Assembly (NCBI GenBank): GCA_016869215.1
Contig: VGEP01000041.1
Coordinates: 1 to 36,804, forward strand
Reading direction: 5' to 3'
Length of the DNA: 36,804 bases
Source: Alphaproteobacteria bacterium
Lineage (GTDB): Bacteria > Pseudomonadota > Alphaproteobacteria > Rhizobiales > Xanthobacteraceae
In this document: piece by piece, positions 32,634-36,804 of the stretch
How positions within the stretch are numbered: the first letter of the stretch is position 1
Layout of the letters: each line of letters begins with the position of its first letter
Notes under the pieces: model-generated
Database searches by the model: none
What the model was told of the DNA's origin: nothing
What the model saw: only the letters and a program-made list of their open reading frames with translations
Program-made: the position numbers and the translations under genes

Positions 32634-33605
32634 ATGACCAATCGCCGCCAGTTCCTGCACCTTGCCGCCGGCGCGCTCGCCGCGCCCGCCCTTCCCGGCC
32701 TCGCCGCGGCGCAGGCCTATCCCAGCCGCACCGTCCGCGCCGTCGTTCCGTTCGGCGCCGGCAGCACCATCGACATCGTCGGCCGCATCGTGATGGACCC
32801 GCTGTCACGGCTGCTCGGCCAGACCATCGTGATCGAGAACCGCGGCGGCGCCGGCGGCTCGATCGGCAGCGCCATGGTGGCGAAGGCCGAACCCGACGGC
32901 TACACGCTGCTGATCAATGCGTCGGCGCATTCGTCGGCGCTGGCGGTCAATCCGAAGCTCTCGTACCACCCGGCCGACGACTTCGCAGGCGTCATTCCGT
33001 TCGGCACGGTTCCGAACGTTGCGCTGGTCGCGCCGAGCAAGGGCATCAAGTCGCTGAAGGAACTGGTCGACAAGGCCAAGGGCGGCGGCCTCAGCTACGC
33101 CTCCGCCGGCATGGGCAGCGCGACGCACTGGGCCGCCGAACGGCTCCGGCTGAGCGCGGGCTTCTCGGCAACGCACGTGCCGTTCCGCAGCGGCCCGGAT
33201 GCGCTGACCGAGGTGATGACCGGCCGCGTGGACTTCACCCTGATGGGCATGTCGTCCGCCCTGCCCTTCATCCAGGACAAGAAACTCGTTCCGCTCGCGG
33301 TCAGCACCGTGAAGCGTTCGTCCGCATTGCCGGACATCCCGACCTCGCTGGAGCTCGGCTTCGCCAACTCCGACTACTCATTCTGGATGGGCCTGCTGGT
33401 CGCGAAGAAGACGCCCCCTGCCATCGTCGAGAAGCTGCGCGTGGAAACCGAGCGCGTGCTGAAACTTCCCGAAGTCCAGTCGAAGTTCAAGCCGCAGGGC
33501 ATCGAGCCCATGCCGCTGACGCCGGCCCAGTTCGACGCGCTGATCAAGAAAGAGGTCGACGCCAATATCGCGCTGGTGAAGGCCGCAGGCCTGAAGTTCA
33601 ACTAA
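32634..33605 (+). CDS. Bug/TctC-type receptor 6
   Basis: The product has 323 residues from ATG 32634, with GGAAG upstream. The Tat-like leader NRRQFLHLAAGALAAPALPG ends near AAAQ. Motifs: YPSRTVRAVVPFGAGSTIDI, IVIENRGGAGGSIGSAMVAK, DGYTLLINASAHSSALAVNP, FGTVPNVALVAPSKGIKSLK and YASAGMGSATHWAAERLRL. Its N-terminal phosphate-like loop has GAGST in place of the usual GGG/GGPTD. It is flanked by two CMD-family genes and a CinA-C-domain gene in the same direction, which suggests a small unit for an aromatic or lactone substrate; this is inference. Confidence 0.92.
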   Translation: MTNRRQFLHLAAGALAAPALPGLAAAQAYPSRTVRAVVPFGAGSTIDIVGRIVMDPLSRLLGQTIVIENRGGAGGSIGSAMVAKAEPDGYTLLINASAHSSALAVNPKLSYHPADDFAGVIPFGTVPNVALVAPSKGIKSLKELVDKAKGGGLSYASAGMGSATHWAAERLRLSAGFSATHVPFRSGPDALTEVMTGRVDFTLMGMSSALPFIQDKKLVPLAVSTVKRSSALPDIPTSLELGFANSDYSFWMGLLVAKKTPPAIVEKLRVETERVLKLPEVQSKFKPQGIEPMPLTPAQFDALIKKEVDANIALVKAAGLKFN

Positions 33606-33633
33606 GGCCAAGACCGAGACGACGAACGGGACG

Positions 33634-34119
33634 ATGGAAAGCCTGCTGCCGCTCGCCGGGAAGGTGGCCGCGCGCCTGATCGAGCGGCGGGAAACCGTCG
33701 CCGTGGCCGAAGGCTCGGCGGGCGGGCTGATTTCCGCGGCCCTTCTCGCCGTGCCCGGCGCATCGGCCTACTTCGTCGGCGGCGCCGTGGTCTACACCGG
33801 CGCGGCGCGCCAGGCGCTCGCGGTCATCTCGGCTGACGACATGAAGGGCATCCGGCCCGCGAGCGAACCTTATGCGGCGCTGCTCGCGCGCCGCATGCGC
33901 GAGCGGCTCGGTACGACCTGGGGCATCGCCGAAGCCGGCGCTGCCGGCCCGAAGGGCAACCGCTACGGCGATCCCGCGGGCCACACCTGCATCGCCATCT
34001 CCGGACCCAATGAGATCGCCATCACGCTGCGCACCGGCAGCGGCGACCGCGTGGCCAACATGCAGGCCTTCGCACAGCGCGCGCTGGAATTGCTGGCCGA
34101 AGCGACGGGCGCCAAATAG
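33634..34119 (+). CDS. CinA C-terminal domain protein (PncC-like), altered nucleophile region
   Basis: The product has 161 residues, the length of stand-alone CinA-C/PncC proteins, which deamidate nicotinamide mononucleotide. Visible: VAVAEGSAGGLISAALLAVP, FVGGAVVYTGAARQAL, and GIAEAGAAGPKGNRYGDPAG with HTCIAISG. In typical PncC the first motif is AESCTGG and its Ser is the nucleophile; here it reads AEGSAGG, with Gly27 at the Ser place and Ser28 one step later. A Lys/Tyr-type partner region (VYTGAAR) is kept partly. The protein may have another substrate or a shifted nucleophile. It starts 28 bases after receptor 6 and is likely in its operon. Confidence 0.82.
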   Translation: MESLLPLAGKVAARLIERRETVAVAEGSAGGLISAALLAVPGASAYFVGGAVVYTGAARQALAVISADDMKGIRPASEPYAALLARRMRERLGTTWGIAEAGAAGPKGNRYGDPAGHTCIAISGPNEIAITLRTGSGDRVANMQAFAQRALELLAEATGAK

Positions 34120-34222
34120 CCGGCGCATCCCGCGCTGGCATTCGGCATTTCCTGCGCGCACCTTGAACCGCGGCGTGCCGGCAGCCATCATCGCGCCAAC
34201 GTCCGACAGAGAAGGAAATTCC

Positions 34223-34810
34223 ATGCCGTCCGACATCGACCCGCGGTCGGGCTTTCGCCTGCCGCTGCCCAATCGGGAAGACCTCGACGAGGCCGGCAAG
34301 AAAATCTACGACCGCGGCACGACGCCGGGCGCGACCATCGCCGGCCTGCAGGGTCCGGCCGGCATTCAGCTCTACACGCCGAAGGCAGCGCCATACCTGA
34401 CCGCGCTCAACCGCTACCTGCGGTTCGAAACGGGCCTGTCGCCGCAGGTGCGCGAGGTCGCGATCCTCGCCACGGCGCGCGAGATGGACAGCCAGTTCGA
34501 ATGGGTGGCGCACGAACCCGAAGCGCTGAAGGAAGGCGTGCCGCAGGCAACGATCGACGTCATCAAGTACCGCCGCGCTACCGCCAGCCTCGCCGATACC
34601 GACCGCGTCGCGATCGAACTGGCGCGGCAGGTCTGGCGCGACCACAAGGTAACGCCCGAGCTGTTCGCCGAGGGCAAGGCGCTGTTCGGGCCGAACAGGT
34701 TGCTCGACCTGGTGCTGCTGATGGGCAATTACGCCGGGACAGCCGCCCTGCTCGCCACCGTGGACATGCAATTGCACGCCGGAAAGAAACCCCTGCTGCC
34801 GATCCCGTGA
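34223..34810 (+). CDS. Carboxymuconolactone decarboxylase family protein 2
   Basis: The product has 195 residues from ATG 34223, with AAGGAA upstream. CMD-like helices: ALNRYLRFETGLSPQVREVA, ILATAREMDSQFEWVAHEPE, ALKEGVPQATIDVIKY, and LFGPNRLLDLVLLMGNYAGT. As in CMD protein 1, there is no CxxC; Glu and His in EWVAHE mark the usual active-site helix. A first 60 residues with LPLPNREDLDEAGKKIYDRG is typical of the longer subgroup. It is the last gene of the rightward run that starts with CMD protein 1. The substrate is unknown. Confidence 0.86.
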   Translation: MPSDIDPRSGFRLPLPNREDLDEAGKKIYDRGTTPGATIAGLQGPAGIQLYTPKAAPYLTALNRYLRFETGLSPQVREVAILATAREMDSQFEWVAHEPEALKEGVPQATIDVIKYRRATASLADTDRVAIELARQVWRDHKVTPELFAEGKALFGPNRLLDLVLLMGNYAGTAALLATVDMQLHAGKKPLLPIP

Positions 34811-35160
34811 CCGGTGACCGGCCCCCGGTTCCGCAGTCCGTCCCCCGTGGCGGCCAGCGCGGCGGCGCCCGGCGGCCGATAAAACCGCAGTCATTTCAAC
34901 AGGGTCTGCCGGCGAGGCCGCCGCGGCGCCCTGCAAATTATGTCATATTGACGCAGCGCGCCGCAGGCGGCGGATGATACTAGAATGCGATCTGCGGCCT
35001 TGCTCTACCGTGCTCGGCAGCCGCAGTGAACGCTTCGAGGGTGACGTGATCGATCGGCAGGACCTGGATTTTCCCGACGTGACCGCCGGCCATCGGGACC
35101 ACGCAATCGCCGCAAAGCGGACCGATCCCGCTCGGGCGGAATTTTAGGCGCGCCAGCACC
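34811..35160. other. 350-base gap with two weak small frames
   Basis: No convincing gene is seen. An open frame of 57 codons lies on the plus strand (34974-35147) and one of 60 codons on the minus strand (34980-35162, with CGDCVVP); neither has a ribosome site or recognisable motif. Around 34933-34990 the sequence is AT-richer (ATTATGTCATATTGACG) and TTGACG at 34948 has no well-spaced -10. It probably holds the promoter of the aminotransferase gene. Confidence 0.35.
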
Positions 35161-36561
35161 ATGGATCAGATCGTCAGCCGTGACATCGCGGCGCTGTTCG
35201 CGGAACGCGAGAGCGAACGCTTTGCCATGCACAGCCACCATCTCAACGAGCAGATGGTGCGCGTGCTGCGGACGCTCGGCTACGACGTGGGCTTCTGCCG
35301 CGGCAGCGGCCAGTATCTCTACGACCGCGACGGCCACCGCTATCTCGACCTGCTGAGCGGTTTCGGCGTGTTTGCCATCGGCCGCAATCATCCCGTGTTG
35401 CGCACTGCGCTACGGAGCATTCTGGACGCGGAACTCCCCAACCTTGTGCAGCTCGACGTGTCGACGCTTGCCGGCATCCTCGCGGAGCGGCTGCTGGCGC
35501 ATGTGCCCTGCCTTGACAAGGTGTTCTTCGCCAATTCAGGCGCCGAGTCCGTCGAGGCCGCGATCAAGTTCTGCCGCGCGGCGACCGGCCGGCCCGGGCT
35601 CATCTTCTGCGACCACGCCTTCCACGGCCTGTCGCACGGCGCGCTGTCGCTGAACGGCGACGCAATTTTCCGCGACGGCTTCGAGCCGCTGCTCCCCGGC
35701 TGCGTGAAAATTCCATTCAACGACCTCGAAGCGCTGGAGCGCGCGCTGGCCAAGCGCGACGCGGCCGCCTTCATCGTCGAGCCGATCCAGGGCAAGGGCG
35801 TCAACATGCCCGCTGACGGCTATCTCAAGGCCGCAGCGGAGCTTTGCCGCAAGCACGGCACGCTGTTCGTCGCCGACGAAATCCAGACCGGGCTGGGCCG
35901 CACCGGCCGGTTCCTGGCGATCGAGCATTGGGGCGTCGAGCCCGACATGGTGCTGCTTTCGAAGTCGCTGTCGGGTGGCCACGTGCCGAGCGGCGCGGTG
36001 CTGACCCGCAAGGCGATCTTCGACAGGCTGTTCAACCGCATGGACCGCGCGGTCGTGCACGGTTCGACCTTCGCCAAGAACGACCTCGCGATGGCGGCCG
36101 GCATCGCCACGCTCGACGTGCTCGAACAGGAGCGCCTGGTCGAGCGCACCGCACGTGTCGGCGAGGCGCTGATCGGCCGGCTGCAGTCGCTGATCCCGCA
36201 ATACGAACTGCTCGCCGAGGTGCGCGGCAAGGGCCTGATGATCGGCGTCGAGTTCGGAAAGCCGAGTTCCTTCAAGCTGAAGGCGTCCTGGACCGCGGTC
36301 GAGACGGCGAACAAGGGCCTGTTCTGCCAGCTCATCACCATCCCGCTGTTCAAGGACCACAGGATCCTGACCCAGGTGGCCGGCCACGGCAGCCACACCA
36401 TCAAGCTCCTGCCGGCGCTGACCATCTCCGACGACGACTGCGACTGGATCGTCAACGCCTTCGACCGCACGATCGCCGACGCGCATCGCGTGCCGGGCGC
36501 AGTCTGGTCGCTGGGCAAGACGCTGATCGACCACGCCGTGCGGGCGCGGGCGGCGCGCTGA
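35161..36561 (+). CDS. hpnO: Class III aminotransferase, HpnO-like (hopanoid side chain)
   Basis: The product has 466 residues. It is a PLP enzyme of class III: FFANSGAESVEAAIKF (phosphate-binding Ser-Gly-Ala-Glu), CDHAFHGLSHGALSL, FIVEPIQGKG, FVADEIQTGLGRTGR (Asp239) and LLSKSLSGGHVPSGAVLTRK with Lys268 as the Schiff-base lysine. The N-terminus (FAERESERFAMHSHHLNEQM, RVLRTLGYDVGFCRG), GFGVFAIGRNHP and the C-terminus (TIPLFKDHRILTQVAGHGSH, VPGAVWSLGKTLIDHAVR) fit HpnO, the aminotransferase that makes aminobacteriohopanetriol. The assignment rests on remembered homologues; other ornithine/acetylornithine-like class III enzymes are possible. No other hopanoid genes are near. Confidence 0.78.
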   Translation: MDQIVSRDIAALFAERESERFAMHSHHLNEQMVRVLRTLGYDVGFCRGSGQYLYDRDGHRYLDLLSGFGVFAIGRNHPVLRTALRSILDAELPNLVQLDVSTLAGILAERLLAHVPCLDKVFFANSGAESVEAAIKFCRAATGRPGLIFCDHAFHGLSHGALSLNGDAIFRDGFEPLLPGCVKIPFNDLEALERALAKRDAAAFIVEPIQGKGVNMPADGYLKAAAELCRKHGTLFVADEIQTGLGRTGRFLAIEHWGVEPDMVLLSKSLSGGHVPSGAVLTRKAIFDRLFNRMDRAVVHGSTFAKNDLAMAAGIATLDVLEQERLVERTARVGEALIGRLQSLIPQYELLAEVRGKGLMIGVEFGKPSSFKLKASWTAVETANKGLFCQLITIPLFKDHRILTQVAGHGSHTIKLLPALTISDDDCDWIVNAFDRTIADAHRVPGAVWSLGKTLIDHAVRARAAR

Positions 36562-36569
36562 CGCCCAAC

Positions 36570-36607
36570 ACCTGAACCTCCGTTCAGGTCTGCGGCCGGG
36601 AGGCCGC
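36570..36607 (+). terminator. Two hairpins after the HpnO-like gene
   Basis: ACCTGAAC-CTCC-GTTCAGGT (8-bp perfect stem, 36570-36589) is followed at once by GCGGCC-GGGA-GGCCGC (6-bp perfect stem, 36592-36607), then CTTGT. They start 9 bases after the stop and are the only likely transcript end. Confidence 0.55.
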
Positions 36608-36657
36608 GGCTTGTACACAGGTCGTCAACAAATTTCCGACAAATTGGCGGCGCCTAT

Positions 36658-36685
36658 TTGGCCCTGCCCGGATCGGGCCTAGGGT
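36658..36685 (+). promoter_or_regulatory. Possible promoter for the last gene
   Basis: TTGGCC (36658-36663) and TAGGGT (36680-36685) are 16 bases apart, with a small inverted repeat GCCCG-GAT-CGGGC between them. The gene starts 55 bases later. The -10 is poor. Confidence 0.28.
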
Positions 36686-36739
36686 GACCGAAATTGTCCC
36701 GCGATCGGCATTGGGGCCGGCCGCATCCAGGAGACGAAC

Positions 36740-36804
36740 ATGAGGAAGTCGATTCTTGCTATCGCGGCCGGCGCAGCGCTCGCCGCCGCGACGCTCGCGC
36801 CGTC
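36740..36804 (+). CDS. N-terminus of an exported protein (cut by window end)
   Basis: AGGAGA stands seven bases before ATG 36740. The 21 visible residues (MRKSILAIAAGAALAAATLA, then P and a partial codon) are a signal peptide: Arg-Lys, then a long Ala/Leu hydrophobic core. The mature protein lies outside the window, so no function can be given. Confidence 0.75.
   Translation, partial: MRKSILAIAAGAALAAATLAP

Noticed and set aside
34974-35147. 57-codon frame directly before the HpnO-like gene
   Set aside because: An overlapping frame of similar length is open on the other strand, neither has a ribosome site, and no motif is seen; treated as gap.

Overview
The window is GC-rich DNA with strong third-codon GC bias, densely packed genes and Shine-Dalgarno-type starts. 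It looks like the chromosome of an alphaproteobacterium of the order Hyphomicrobiales (Bradyrhizobium/Rhodopseudomonas/Xanthobacteraceae neighbourhood). This is inferred from the protein flavours (Bug-type solute receptors in bulk, a HpnO-like hopanoid aminotransferase, a thiC of rhizobial type) and from two dispersed palindromic repeat families of the kind common in that group. No rRNA, tRNA, CRISPR array, transposase or integrase was seen.

Layout. 1-3.9 kb: tail of an unknown gene, a Rap1a/Tai-like secreted protein, a DUF4403 membrane-anchored protein and a Tat-exported FAD oxidoreductase. 4.0-7.7 kb: a sodium:neurotransmitter-symporter-type transporter on the minus strand, then a promoter, a TPP riboswitch and thiC. 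7.7-10.2 kb: an AT-richer accessory patch with a DUF3883 (NO VEIN-type) nuclease-like gene, an unknown gene, a nuclease-toxin-like fragment and a broken BrnT/BrnA antitoxin locus. 10.2-16.7 kb: a run of small secreted, lipid-anchored or membrane proteins of unknown role, a tandem YciI protein, a flavin reductase and a YqaA-type membrane protein, with palindromic repeats between them. 16.9-19.4 kb: a tightly overlapping set made of a 41-residue membrane ORF, an acyltransferase-3 and an SGNH-like protein, suggesting O-acylation of a surface glycan. 19.6-23.0 kb: an unknown Cys-rich protein, a RidA protein, an MBL-fold protein with an odd N-terminus, a GNAT acetyltransferase and a family-3 solute-binding protein.

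23.2-34.8 kb is a catabolism-flavoured region. It holds six Bug/TctC-type extracytoplasmic receptors without any TctA/TctB membrane subunits, an LLM flavin monooxygenase followed by a DOPA-4,5-dioxygenase-like protein, a DUF3500 protein, two carboxymuconolactone-decarboxylase-family proteins and a CinA-C-domain protein. This mix suggests uptake or sensing of organic acids and oxidation of aromatic or heteroatom-containing compounds, but no pathway is complete. 35.2-36.6 kb: a class III aminotransferase resembling HpnO. The window ends inside the signal peptide of a new gene at 36.74 kb.

The parts most worth a second look are the accessory patch at 7.7-10.2 kb (decayed toxin-antitoxin and nuclease pieces, and a start codon inside a perfect inverted repeat), the small-ORF/acyltransferase/SGNH unit, the hairpins between the TPP riboswitch and thiC, the MBL-fold gene with a replaced N-terminus, and the receptor-rich region lacking permeases. 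No complete new system could be demonstrated from sequence alone.
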